From contig NZ_JABFDM010000004.1 of the NCBI RefSeq assembly GCF_013178945.1, positions 1-64,000 on the forward strand: a DNA stretch of 64,000 nucleotides. Direction: 5' to 3'. Each line of letters starts with the position of its first letter. Position 1 is the stretch's first letter. A program made the translations under genes and the position numbers. The DNA is from Bradyrhizobium aeschynomenes. GTDB lineage: Bacteria; Pseudomonadota; Alphaproteobacteria; Rhizobiales; Xanthobacteraceae. The notes below the pieces were generated by a model. That model worked only from the letters and a program-made list of their open reading frames with translations. It was not told the DNA's origin and ran no database searches. Shown here piece after piece: positions 9,273 to 17,614 of the stretch.

Positions 9273-9671
9273 CTAGACTCCAGTGGACAGTTTGATGAGA
9301 GCGTAGATCGAGGCGAGCGCCACGGTCACCGCAAAGAAGTTGTTGGCCATGATCGCAACGAGCTTGAGCGGCTCGTTGTGGACGTAGTCCTCGATCACCA
9401 CCTGCATGCCGATCTTCATGTGCCAGCAGCTCGCGATTACGAACAGCAGCATGATCACGGCGATCGGGATCGAGCCGAGGATCTGCGCGGCACCGGCCTG
9501 GTTGCGGCCGAGCAGCATGATCACCACGACCACGACCGGCACGATCAGCAGGGTCATCGCGACCGCAGTGATGCGCTGGCGCCAGAAATCACCGGTGCCG
9601 GAATGGGCTGCCCCGAGATTGCGGACGCGGCCGAGCGGGGTCCGCATCGATTTCGCGCGTGCGTTGCTCAT
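9273..9671 (-). CDS. sdhD: Succinate dehydrogenase membrane anchor subunit D
   Basis: 132 residues with three membrane helices, beginning MSNARAKSMRTPLGRVRNLG, then the SdhD-type segment SGTGDFWRQRITAVAM and the helix containing ASCWHMKIGMQVVIEDYVH that supplies a heme/quinone-site His region. With SdhC it binds heme b and ubiquinone and anchors SdhAB. I chose ATG 9671 because it overlaps the sdhC stop by four bases (ATGA), giving translational coupling; the open frame runs upstream inside sdhC without support. Confidence 0.93.
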   Translation of the reverse strand: MSNARAKSMRTPLGRVRNLGAAHSGTGDFWRQRITAVAMTLLIVPVVVVVIMLLGRNQAGAAQILGSIPIAVIMLLFVIASCWHMKIGMQVVIEDYVHNEPLKLVAIMANNFFAVTVALASIYALIKLSTGV

Positions 9672-10066
9672 CGGCCGCCTCCCACTGCGTAAGCCACGAT
9701 CCACACCAGAACGGTCAGGAAGATGCCGCCGATCAGGGCGCCCCAGGTGAGCGCCTCGCGCTCATTGGCCTTGAAGCCGTAGCCGAGGTCCCAGACGAAG
9801 TGGCGGATGCCGGACAACAGGTGGTGCAGCAACGCCCAGGTGTAGCCGAACACGATCAGGCGGCCGAGGAAGCTGCCCATAAAGCCCTGGACGTAGGAAT
9901 AGGCGCTGGGGCCGGATGCGGCGGCGATGAGCCACCAGGCCAGCAGCAGCGTCCCGAAATATAATGCAACCCCGGTGGCGCGATGGACGATCGACAGGAT
10001 CATCGTCAGCGTCCAGCGGTAGGTTTGCAGATGCGGCGAAAGCGGTCGTTCGATCCTGGCTGTCAT
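9668..10066 (-). CDS. sdhC: Succinate dehydrogenase cytochrome b556 subunit
   Basis: 132 residues with three predicted membrane helices. The diagnostic N-terminal signature RPLSPHLQTYRW is followed by SIVHRATG (His 28), and the second signature HHLLSGIRH (81-89) contains the likely axial heme ligand. It forms the ubiquinone-reducing membrane domain of complex II with SdhD. It is the promoter-proximal gene of the operon; the 570-base gap upstream should hold the sdh promoter. Confidence 0.95.
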   Translation of the reverse strand: MTARIERPLSPHLQTYRWTLTMILSIVHRATGVALYFGTLLLAWWLIAAASGPSAYSYVQGFMGSFLGRLIVFGYTWALLHHLLSGIRHFVWDLGYGFKANEREALTWGALIGGIFLTVLVWIVAYAVGGGR

Positions 10067-10636
10067 TGGTTGCTTTGATGATTTCTTGTGGGCCGTGAAC
10101 GGAAGGGGCTTGCGGCCGTGTGGATCGGCAAGGCGGCCTTTATTTACGGAGAAGGAACAGGTGTTGCAACGGACAAATGCCTCAAAACCGAACGATGATT
10201 CAATGCTACGGGACAGGTGAAGAAAGGATCAATCGCCGCCGTGGCATACCAGAAGGGGGCGCCTCCCGATGAAGCGAACTGAGATTCATCTCTATTCCCT
10301 CGGATCCGCTGCGCTCTGCATTCCCGGACCATTAAGTAACGTAGATCGTGGAGCATTGATTCACCGCTTAACTACGGTCGTGGCCTCCCCGGTTTCGCCG
10401 AGGCGCGGTCGTCGGGGCCGATGAATCTGCAAACCTGATCGGATGGATTCGCGGGACCCGAGCGAGGTGTCCGACTTCCCGGCCACGCGCCGCCGAGGCC
10501 AATCGCCACCAGCCCGCGGGCGTTCCTCCGTCCCGCGCAGCTCCAGGCCGGTCGATTTTGTCGCATGTCGGCGTCCGACGAAGCGGCCTAGGCTGAGTGG
10601 GAACGCCGGGAAAACGGCGCATGCGAGGGAGGTCCG
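10067..10636. other. Intergenic region upstream of sdhC; no gene supported
   Basis: 570 bases between the divergent sdhC and a small membrane-protein gene. Several minus-strand frames stay open here, but none has a ribosome site, a conserved-looking domain or normal composition. The sdh promoter must lie here on the minus strand and that of the small gene on the plus strand, but I could not match either to a CTTGAC-N17-CTATAT-like pair with confidence. No tRNA or obvious structured RNA was seen. Confidence 0.5.
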
Positions 10637-10894
10637 ATGCCCGTTCCCACGGTCCGGCCGACAACGACCGAACGCCCGGCTGCGCTGCCGGCGCGCAAGG
10701 CCTCTTCGCATGAGCCCGCCGAGGAGCCGCTGACCTGCGTGCTCGGCTTCGCCGCCGCCGGCCTGTTCGCGGCCTGCGCCGCGCTCGCCATCCAGCACGA
10801 GATCGCATCGCTCGCCGTCCTCGAACTGGTGCTGATCTGCGCCGCGCCGCCGCTGGCCGCACTCGCAGGTCTCGCAATCGCGCGACGGCGCTAG
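10637..10894 (+). CDS. Small membrane protein, hypothetical
   Basis: 85 residues starting MPVPTVRPTT behind a good ribosome site (GGGAGG, four bases before ATG). After a Thr/Pro/Ala-rich cytoplasmic stretch there are two hydrophobic segments (about 37-53 and 58-79) forming a hairpin, ending in ARRR. No family is recognised. The stop is only seven bases from the convergent matB stop. The ribosome site and clean two-helix pattern favour a real gene, though such GC-rich frames are easily spurious. Confidence 0.5.
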   Translation: MPVPTVRPTTTERPAALPARKASSHEPAEEPLTCVLGFAAAGLFAACAALAIQHEIASLAVLELVLICAAPPLAALAGLAIARRR

Positions 10895-10901
10895 CACGTC
10901 G

Positions 10902-12428
10902 TCACTTCGTATAGATGTCCTTGTACTGATCACGCAGCACGTTCTTCTGCACCTTGCCCATGGTGTTGCGCGGCAGCTCGTCGACCACGAACACGCGCTT
11001 GGGCATCTTGAACTTGGCGAGCCGGCCGTCGAGACCCTTGAGAACACCGGCCTCGCTGACGTCGGCGCCCGGATGCTTCACGACGACGGCGGTGACGCCC
11101 TCGCCGAAATCGGCATGCGGCACGCCGATCACGGCGGACTCGACCACGCCCGGCATGGCGTCGATCTCGCTCTCGATCTCCTTCGGGTAGACGTTGAAGC
11201 CGCCGGAGATCACGAGGTCCTTGCCGCGGCCGACGATGTGCACGTAGCCTTGGCTGTCGATCTTGCCGAGGTCGCCGGTGATGAAGAAGCCGTCGTCGCG
11301 GAACTCCGACTTCGTTTTCTCCGGCATGCGCCAATAGCCCTTGAACACGTTCGGGCCCTTCACCTCGATCATGCCGATGTCGTCGCGGGCGAGCTCCTTG
11401 CCCGTCTCGGGATCGGTGACGCGCACGGCGACGCCGGGCAGCGGGAAGCCGACCGCGCCGGGGACGCGCTCGCCTTCATAGGGATTCGACGTGTTCATGT
11501 TGGTCTCGGTCATGCCGTAGCGCTCGAGCACGGCGTGGCCGGTGCGCGCGAACCACTCGCGATGGGTGTCGGCGAGCAGCGGCGCCGAGCCCGAAATGAA
11601 GAGACGCATGTGGCTGGTCGTCTCCTTCGACAGCCGCGGGTTCTGCAGCAGCCGCGTGTAGAAGGTGGGCACGCCCATCAGCACGGTCGCGCGCGCCATC
11701 AGGTTGATGATCAGGTCGGGATCGAGCTTCGGCAGGAAGATCATCGACGCCCGCGCGAACAGCGTGACGTTGCTGGCCACGAACAGGCCGTGGGTATGAT
11801 AGATCGGCAGCGCGTGGATCAGCACGTCGTCCCTGGTGAAGCGCCAGTAGTCGATCAGGGTCAGCGAGTTCGAGGCGAGGTTGTCGTGAGACAGCATCGC
11901 TCCCTTGGAGCGGCCGGTGGTGCCCGAGGTGTAGAGGATCGCGGCGAGATCGTCGGAGGCGCGCGGGACGGTGGTGAAGGCGGTGTCGGCCTTGTCGGCC
12001 GCCTCGGTCAGCGAGCCCTTGCCGGACGCGTCGAGCGTCTCGACCTTGGCACCCACTTTCGCCGCGAGCGCGCCGATGCCCTCGGCCTTGGAGGGATCGC
12101 ACACCACGACGGTCGGCTCGGCGTCGCCTATGAAATAGTCGAGCTCGTTGAGCGTGTAGGCGGTGTTGAGCGGCAGATAGACGCCGCCGGCTCGCACCGC
12201 GGCCAGATAGAGCACGAGGCCCGACACCGACTTCTCGGTCTGCGCCGCTACGCGATCGCCCGGCTTCACGCCACGCGCCACCAGCACATTCGCCATCTGG
12301 CCGGCGCGCGCGACCAGGTCGCCATAGGTGATGCGCTGGCCGTCATGGGTCTCGATGGCGAGCCGGCTGGGATCGTCGAGGCCGTCGAACAGGCGGGCGA
12401 ACAGATTGGCGTTGGCGGCGTGGTTCAT
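10902..12428 (-). CDS. matB: Malonyl-CoA synthetase (acyl-CoA synthetase superfamily)
   Basis: 508 residues, matching rhizobial/Rhodopseudomonas MatB (about 504). The AMP-binding P-loop YTSGTTGRSKG is at 166-176, the adenylate motif YGMTETNM is near 305, the hinge GRGKDLVISGGFNVYPKEIE follows, and the catalytic Lys is 492 in PRNTMGKVQK, the lysine acetylated in R. palustris MatB. It makes malonyl-CoA from malonate, ATP and CoA, in the cytoplasm. Start ATG 12428 follows AGGGGA. The usual partners matA (decarboxylase) and matC (carrier) are not in the window; an SDR gene is divergent. Confident on superfamily, fairly confident on malonate specificity by overall resemblance. Confidence 0.88.
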   Translation of the reverse strand: MNHAANANLFARLFDGLDDPSRLAIETHDGQRITYGDLVARAGQMANVLVARGVKPGDRVAAQTEKSVSGLVLYLAAVRAGGVYLPLNTAYTLNELDYFIGDAEPTVVVCDPSKAEGIGALAAKVGAKVETLDASGKGSLTEAADKADTAFTTVPRASDDLAAILYTSGTTGRSKGAMLSHDNLASNSLTLIDYWRFTRDDVLIHALPIYHTHGLFVASNVTLFARASMIFLPKLDPDLIINLMARATVLMGVPTFYTRLLQNPRLSKETTSHMRLFISGSAPLLADTHREWFARTGHAVLERYGMTETNMNTSNPYEGERVPGAVGFPLPGVAVRVTDPETGKELARDDIGMIEVKGPNVFKGYWRMPEKTKSEFRDDGFFITGDLGKIDSQGYVHIVGRGKDLVISGGFNVYPKEIESEIDAMPGVVESAVIGVPHADFGEGVTAVVVKHPGADVSEAGVLKGLDGRLAKFKMPKRVFVVDELPRNTMGKVQKNVLRDQYKDIYTK

Positions 12429-12607
12429 GCAACATTCCCCTGGAGCGGTGGCCGGCCGGCAGTGCCAGCCGGCGGAACATCGTGCTCGACGAAGACGAAA
12501 AGGGCCCGGACGGCTGAAAGCAGCGGCTGAAGCGCCGGGGCTGCCGTCTCTGATCGAGGCTGCCTTAGCAAAAACGCCCTTTCGAAGGCAACGGGAGACG
12601 CCAGGAA

Positions 12608-13366
12608 ATGACCAAGGGGAAACGGATCGCGTGGATCACCGGGGGCGGTACCGGCATCGGCGAGGCCGGCGCGCTGGCGCTCGCCGCCGCGGGCTGGACC
12701 GTCGTGGTGTCGGGCCGGCGCAAGGCGGCGCTCGATGCCGTGGTGGCAAGGATCGCGGCTGATGGCGGCGCCGCCGAGGCCGTCGTGCTCGACGTCGCCA
12801 AGGCGGCTGACGTGCAGGCCGCCGCCGACGCGATCCTGATGCGTCACGGCCGCATCGATCTTCTGGTCAACTCGGCCGGCGTGAACGTGCCGCGGCGGCG
12901 CTGGGACGACATGACGCTCGAGGGCTGGAACCAGCTGGTCGAGATCAACCTCAACGGCGTGCTGTATTGCATGAAGGCGGTGCTGCCGACGATGCGCGCG
13001 CAAGCGGACGGCACCATCATCAACGTCTCGTCCTGGGCCGGCCGCCACGTCTCGAAGATGCCGGGCCCGGCCTACACCGCGACCAAGCACGCGGTGCTGG
13101 CGCTGACGCACTCCTTCAACATGGAGGAATGTATCAACGGCCTGCGCGCCTGCTGCCTGATGCCGGGCGAGGTCGCGACGCCGATCCTCGAACAACGCCC
13201 GGTGGTGCCGAGCGCCGAGGAGCAGGCGCGCATGCTGCAGCCGGAGGATCTCGGCCGGACGATCGCGTTCGTGGCCAGCATGCCGCCACGGGTGTGTGTG
13301 AACGAGATCCTGATCAGCCCGACGTGGAATCGGGGTTTCATCCAGACGCCGGCGAACAGGGAGTGA
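12608..13366 (+). CDS. SDR family NAD(P)-dependent oxidoreductase
   Basis: 252 residues, a classical short-chain dehydrogenase. The cofactor motif TGGGTGIG is at 11-18, NSAG at 88-91, the catalytic Ser at 141-142, and Tyr156 and Lys160 in YTATK. Arg37-Arg38 after the second strand (VVSGRRK) suggest NADP preference. Substrate unknown. ATG 12608 is preceded closely by AGGA. It is divergent from matB across 179 bases and may share a regulatory region with it; downstream is a repeat-rich gap. Confidence 0.88.
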   Translation: MTKGKRIAWITGGGTGIGEAGALALAAAGWTVVVSGRRKAALDAVVARIAADGGAAEAVVLDVAKAADVQAAADAILMRHGRIDLLVNSAGVNVPRRRWDDMTLEGWNQLVEINLNGVLYCMKAVLPTMRAQADGTIINVSSWAGRHVSKMPGPAYTATKHAVLALTHSFNMEECINGLRACCLMPGEVATPILEQRPVVPSAEEQARMLQPEDLGRTIAFVASMPPRVCVNEILISPTWNRGFIQTPANRE

Positions 13367-13390
13367 GATGGATCGATCGCCACCCTCGGC

Positions 13391-13493
13391 GTCATCGCCC
13401 GGCTTGACCGGGCGATCCAGTACTCCGAGACGCCTGTGACTGAATTGAGAGGCCGCGGCGTACTGGATGCCCCGCCTTCGCGGGGCATGACGG
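13391..13493. repeat. Palindromic intergenic element (double hairpin, CCGGGCTTGACCCGG-like family)
   Basis: Two strong hairpins face each other. ATCGCCCGG/CCGGGCGAT with loop CTTGA is at 13394-13416; ATGCCCCGC/GCGGGGCAT is at 13467-13488. They are bracketed inside by the inverted pair CCAGTAC (13417-13423) and GTACTGG (13460-13466), so the whole unit is one extended palindrome ending in GTCAT/ATGAC. It follows the SDR stop and may help end that transcript. A related element is at 53664-53752. Confidence 0.75.
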
Positions 13494-13563
13494 CGGGATA
13501 TGCGGAAAAGTCCTCGCGACACGATGCGCCCGAGCTGTGCTGAAACTCACCGCCCTCAACTCA

Positions 13564-14001
13564 CAGAGGGCGCGGGGAAGGCCGGGCGCTGGCCGCGCCC
13601 GTGGCCCGCCTGCAGAAAATAAAGCAGGCGGCAGTCACCACAGGTCTGGCCGAGAACGCCCGGCCTTCCCCGCGCAACGGTTTTAACGGCTGCTTCGCGT
13701 TCTCCCTGGTGCGCCGGCTTGCTGGCCACCATCCCCACGCGAAGCCAGAGCTTCGTCGTGAGTTGACATCAGCGTCGGGATGTCAGGACCGCGCGACTTG
13801 ACCGTGCGTGCCTCGCCGTTCGTCCGCGCAGACTGATCCACGCTGCGTCGACACACGCCCATCGCATCCCACTGCCAACGTCTCGTGACGGTCGCGACAC
13901 GCCCCTCATGCGGCAGCAGGGACGCGCGGAAATGTGCAGGTGATTTGCCCGACGACACAAGGGCTGATGCTGCGGCAAACTAACACGACGGGCAGTTTGC
14001 G
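13564..14001. repeat. Long structured intergenic repeat, Bradyrhizobium-type dispersed element
   Basis: The left part has a perfect 17-bp inverted repeat, GCGGGGAAGGCCGGGCG at 13572-13588 and its complement at 13657-13673, enclosing a second hairpin CCGCCTGC/GCAGGCGG (13606-13613, 13624-13631). The right part, ending with GATTTGCCCG ... CGACGGGCAGTTTGCG, resembles from memory a dispersed non-coding repeat present in many copies in Bradyrhizobium genomes; no search was run. No open frame here has a ribosome site or protein-like composition. Confidence 0.6.
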
Positions 14002-14035
14002 CATGAGCGGGATGCTGAAAACGACGTTCACCACT

Positions 14036-14176
14036 GTCATTCCGGGGCGTGCGCAGCACGAGCCCGGAATCGATACGCCGTCTCCGCTATAGGTCGCACG
14101 ATGTCGACCACCTGCCGTCTCACCACGGCCTGTGGTTATGATCCCGGGCTCGCGCTGCGCGCGCCCCGGGATGACG
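14036..14176. repeat. Palindromic intergenic element (ATTCCGGGGC family), copy 1
   Basis: Two hairpins, ATTCCGGG...CCCGGAAT at 14039-14070 and ATCCCGGG...CCCGGGAT at 14141-14172, lie in inverted arrangement and are bracketed by GTCAT and ATGAC. The loop sequences GCGTGCGCAGCACGAG and CTCGCGCTGCGCGCG are near-complements. Further copies are at 28374-28546 and 53852-53953. It sits just past the bamA stop and could serve as its 3' end. Confidence 0.78.
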
Positions 14177-14225
14177 GCTGAGAGCCTAGCTGGAGCGAAC
14201 TCGACGATCCCGCGTGCACCTCGCC

Positions 14226-16730
14226 TCAGAACGACGTTCCGCCGCCGAACCGGAACTCCTGCACGACGTCGTATTTGCCCTTGGACAGCGGCACCGCGTA
14301 GTCGAAGCGCAGCGGACCGAACGGGGAGGCCCAGATCAGGCCGACTCCGACGGAGGAGCGCACCACCTTGCTGTCGTCGTATTGCATGCCGCATTTGCAG
14401 GCCGACGTGTTGACCTCGCCGGTGGCCGCCCACGACGTCGGGCCCTGATAGCCCCATAGCGAGCCGGCATCGGCGTAGACCGAGCCCTTCAGGCCGACTT
14501 CCTTGGGCAGGAACCAGAACGGCATCTGCAGCTCGGCCGAGGCGCCCCAATATTTGGTGCCGCCGAGCGCGTCGCCGGTGACGCCGAAGCTGCGATAGGT
14601 GATGTCGCGCGGACCGATGCCGTTGGAGGCGAAGCCGCGCACCAGCGTCGGACCCATCTGGTAGTGGTCGAGCATGCGCAGGTCCTTGTCGCCGATCTTG
14701 TTCAGCACACCGCCCTGCAGATGGATCACGCTGACGATATCGGCCACCAGCGGCGTGAAGTACTTCGCGTCCACGGCCGATTTCAGATAGCTGACATTGC
14801 CGCCGACGCCGGCAAAGTCCTGGCGCCAGTCGATCAGCAGGCCGTCGGTCGGGTTCTTGGTGTTGTCGAGCGTGTTGTAGGTCAGCGTGTAGCCGAGCGC
14901 CGAGGTGAGCGCCGCGCCATCGTTCAGCTCCTTGCGCACCGCCAGGCTCGACTCGCCGTCGCCGTAGCAGCCGTAGCCGTACACGCCGGAGCTGGTCGAA
15001 TTGGTCGGATCCACACCGCCGAGCACGCTCTGGACATAGGCCGGCGTCGGGTTGAAGGCGAGCAGCCCGTTGGCCGAGTTGTTGTTGCAGTTCGCGAGAT
15101 AGGACGGCAGCGTGATCTCCTGCCGGTACAGCGAGTAGCGCAGCTGCAACGAGAGATCCTCGCGCAGCTGGAAGCCGAGCCGCGGGCTGAAGCCGACGGT
15201 GCGCGTGCCATAGCTGGTGTAGCTGTTGGCGAGCTGCTGGCGGTAGGAAACGTCGAGACCGAGCGCGATGCGGTAATCGAGCAGATAGGGCTCGACGAAG
15301 GACAGCGACACGCCGCGAGTATACTGCCCATAGGTGACGGCCGCCTTGGCATAAAGGCCGCGGCCGAGGAAATTGCGCTCGGAGATCGACACCTCGGCGA
15401 GCGCACCGTCGGTGGTCGAATAGCCGCCGGAGATCGAGAAGTCGCCGGTGGATTTTTCCTCGAGGTTGACCACCAGGATGACGCGGTCGCTGGACGAGCC
15501 CGGCTCCGCCGAGATCTTCACGTCCTTGAAGAAGTCGAGGTTCTTCAGCCGCCGCTCGGCGCGGTCGACCAGCGCGCGATTATACGCATCGCCCTCGGAG
15601 AGGTCGAACTCGCGGCGGATGACGTAGTCGCGGGTGCGGGTATTGCCGCGAATCACGATGCGCTCGATATAGCTGCGCGGACCCTCGTCGACCGAGAACA
15701 CGATCGCCACGGTGTGCGCTTCCATGTTGCGGTCGCCGCGCGGACGCACGACCGCGAAGGCGAAGCCGCGGCGCGAGGCCTCGATCTGCATCTCCTCGAC
15801 CGACTTCTCGAGCTGCTCGACATTGTAGAGCGCGCCGACACTGACGCGCGAATAGCCCCGCAGCGTGTTTCCGTCGAGGGCCGCGACGCTGGACTGGAAC
15901 TGCACCGAGCCGACGCGATATTGCTGGCCTTCCTCGATCTGGAATGTGACCAGGAATCCCTTCTTCTCCGGATCGTACTCGGTCAGCGCGGCCACGACCT
16001 GGACGTCCGCATAGCCGTTCTTCAGGTAGAAGCGGCGGATCAGGTCGCGATCGGCCTCGACGCGATCGGGATCATAGATGTCGTTGTTGCCGAGGAAGCT
16101 CAGCCAATTCGATTCGTGCGTCTTGATCACGTCGCGCAGCCGCGCCGCCGAATAGGCGTTGTTGCCGACGAAGGTGATCGACTTAACGCCGGTCTTGGCG
16201 CCCTCCTCCACGGTAAAGACGAGGTCGACACGGTTGTTGGGCTGCTCGATGATCTCGGGCGTGACGCGCACGTCGTAGCGGCCGGAGCGGCGGTAGATCT
16301 CGGCGATGCGCTGCGCGTCGGACTGCACCATCGGGCGCGACAGCGTGCCGCGCGGCTTCGACTGCACTTCGGCCGTGAGCTGCTCGTCCTTGACTTTCTT
16401 GTTGCCCTCGAAGGCGACGCGGCCGATCACGGGGTTCTCGACCACGCGAACGATCAGCCGACCGCCCTGCTGCTCGATCTTCACGTCTGCGAACAGCCCG
16501 GTCCCGACCAGCGCCTTGAGCCCGTCATCGACCTGGCCGGCGTCGAGCGTGCCGGACGAGCCCGGCTTGAAGTAGGAGCGGATGGTGTCGGCCTCGATGC
16601 GCCTGTTGCCCTCGACGGTGATCGAGCTCGCAGCCACGGCGGGCGCCGCCACCGCCCTATCGGGCAGCGACGAAACGGGCATGGCCAGCAACATCAGGGC
16701 AAGCACGCCCGGCAGTCTCAGACGCATCAT
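14226..16730 (-). CDS. bamA: Outer membrane protein assembly factor BamA
   Basis: About 834 residues from ATG 16730. There is a signal peptide (MMRLRLPGVLALMLLAMPVSS), five POTRA repeats beginning with SITVEGNRRIEADTI, and a C-terminal 16-strand beta barrel with the loop-6 motif VRGF and a terminal Phe, the BAM recognition signal of outer membrane proteins. BamA folds and inserts beta-barrel proteins. The ATG is chosen because the signal peptide starts there; the frame runs 52 codons further upstream with no such feature. In most alphaproteobacteria bamA lies between rseP and lpxD; here neither neighbour is present, so this may be a second copy or a relocated gene. Confidence 0.92.
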   Translation of the reverse strand: MMRLRLPGVLALMLLAMPVSSLPDRAVAAPAVAASSITVEGNRRIEADTIRSYFKPGSSGTLDAGQVDDGLKALVGTGLFADVKIEQQGGRLIVRVVENPVIGRVAFEGNKKVKDEQLTAEVQSKPRGTLSRPMVQSDAQRIAEIYRRSGRYDVRVTPEIIEQPNNRVDLVFTVEEGAKTGVKSITFVGNNAYSAARLRDVIKTHESNWLSFLGNNDIYDPDRVEADRDLIRRFYLKNGYADVQVVAALTEYDPEKKGFLVTFQIEEGQQYRVGSVQFQSSVAALDGNTLRGYSRVSVGALYNVEQLEKSVEEMQIEASRRGFAFAVVRPRGDRNMEAHTVAIVFSVDEGPRSYIERIVIRGNTRTRDYVIRREFDLSEGDAYNRALVDRAERRLKNLDFFKDVKISAEPGSSSDRVILVVNLEEKSTGDFSISGGYSTTDGALAEVSISERNFLGRGLYAKAAVTYGQYTRGVSLSFVEPYLLDYRIALGLDVSYRQQLANSYTSYGTRTVGFSPRLGFQLREDLSLQLRYSLYRQEITLPSYLANCNNNSANGLLAFNPTPAYVQSVLGGVDPTNSTSSGVYGYGCYGDGESSLAVRKELNDGAALTSALGYTLTYNTLDNTKNPTDGLLIDWRQDFAGVGGNVSYLKSAVDAKYFTPLVADIVSVIHLQGGVLNKIGDKDLRMLDHYQMGPTLVRGFASNGIGPRDITYRSFGVTGDALGGTKYWGASAELQMPFWFLPKEVGLKGSVYADAGSLWGYQGPTSWAATGEVNTSACKCGMQYDDSKVVRSSVGVGLIWASPFGPLRFDYAVPLSKGKYDVVQEFRFGGGTSF

Positions 16731-17093
16731 CGACGCTCTTTCGAAATGGAAGTCTCCGGCGCGCCGCATCTGTCGGCACGCCCACGGGAATCGGTGATGC
16801 CCGTCAAAGATGGTCGAGATGCGCCAATCTCGTTTCGCGAAATGTCGATTGATGCCGAGTGTGACGAAGTATTTCCGGTCAGACAAACTAACAGCGCAGC
16901 GAGGGACCTGCAGCTATCCGCCCATATTGAAGTGTGGCATCCTCACTGGCACCGGGAAGCCACAGCCGGCGTGGACATCTTCGTTAAGAAATCGGCCGGG
17001 CCACGCAGCACGGGACGTCTTCCGACATCAAATTCTACAAAATGACGAACACCGGCAATACGCCGGAAAAGCGACCATGCTAACTGGTGAGCA

Positions 17094-17180
17094 TCCGAAC
17101 TAAGCCCCCAAGTAGTTCGGACAAGGCCCGGTGCGCGCAGATTCCCATACTTATTCCGGCGCACCGGGCCGCCCGTTTTT
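17094..17180 (+). ncRNA. Candidate small RNA 3' part: two hairpins ending in an orphan intrinsic terminator
   Basis: Hairpin 1 pairs TCCGAACT (17094-17101) with AGTTCGGA (17114-17121). Hairpin 2 pairs GGCCCGGTGCGC (17125-17136) with GCGCACCGGGCC (17159-17170), perfect over 12 bp, and is followed by GCCCGTTTTT. No plus-strand gene precedes it: bamA reads away and the aminotransferase starts over 400 bases later. A terminator without a gene suggests an unannotated transcript beginning somewhere in about 16950-17080. The 5' end and function are unknown; the terminator loop of 22 bases is long. Confidence 0.45.
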
Positions 17181-17207
17181 CGAGTTGACGCGATGCCAGT
17201 AGATGCG

Positions 17208-17360
17208 CCCTCTCCCCTTGTGGGAGAGGGCATGTACGAGGGTGCGGCAGGCTCGGTTAGGTGAGGGGTTTCTCTCCACGAGTGGCGCGCGGAGAGAGAC
17301 CCCTCACCCAAGCGCGTGCGCAGAAAAGCCGTTGATGCCCTCTCCCACAAGGGGAGAGGG
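17208..17360. repeat. Giant nested palindrome (CCCTCTCCCC family)
   Basis: A perfect 26-bp inverted repeat (17208-17233 versus 17335-17360), each arm itself a small hairpin around the TTGTGGGA / TCCCACAA centre. It encloses a second inverted repeat of 17 bp with one mismatch (17261-17277 versus 17291-17307, GTGAGGGGT...). The whole 153 bases could fold into one long hairpin. A related, more degraded copy lies at 28119-28305. Confidence 0.8.
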
Positions 17361-17614
17361 CGCTGTATCGGAGAGCGCGCCCGCGGCTGCCGGCCTATCC
17401 GACGCCCGACCGGTTCCCTCCGCCGGCGCCCGAATCACCACAATGTCCGCCGCTGTTGCGAAATTGCCTCTGGATTGGGCGAGGAAAAACGATCAAAACG
17501 GGTGGCAGCGCCGATGGTTAATCGCGTCTTAACCTCGCCCCACCTATGGTGACCGCAACGGCACCGGTTCATGGGCGATCGGCGGCTTCCACTGGTTTGG
17601 CGCGCGTTTTACGT

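Larger units (their letters stand above)
16731..17614. other. Intergenic region between bamA and the aminotransferase
   Basis: Nearly 0.9 kb between divergent genes. 16731-17093 should hold the bamA promoter; no gene is supported there. A plus-strand hairpin pair with an intrinsic-type terminator (17094-17180) and a large palindrome (17208-17360) are listed separately. The rest, to 17614, contains only the aminotransferase leader. Confidence 0.5.

Noticed and set aside
7488..9692. 734-codon plus-strand open frame across sdhA and sdhD
   Set aside because: sdhA and sdhD are unmistakable on the minus strand; the long frame is a codon-bias shadow.
10361..11047. Minus-strand frames downstream of matB in the 10.4-10.9 kb gap
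   Set aside because: Several overlapping frames with unrelated Arg/Gly/Pro-rich products, no ribosome site, and they overlap the better supported small plus-strand gene.
13391..13493. Possible CRISPR array from repeated palindromes
   Set aside because: Only inverted pairs with unequal spacing are seen, with no direct repeats of constant length and no cas gene anywhere in the window.
12425..13522. 365-codon minus-strand frame opposite the SDR gene
   Set aside because: The SDR on the plus strand has all catalytic residues; the frame runs into a palindromic repeat.
13601..14059. Short frames in the 13.6-14.1 kb gap
   Set aside because: They lie in the structured repeat and palindromes; composition follows the repeats, and no start signal is present.
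14664..17045. 793-codon plus-strand open frame opposite bamA
   Set aside because: bamA is complete on the other strand; the frame has repetitive Asp/His/Arg composition and no start signal.
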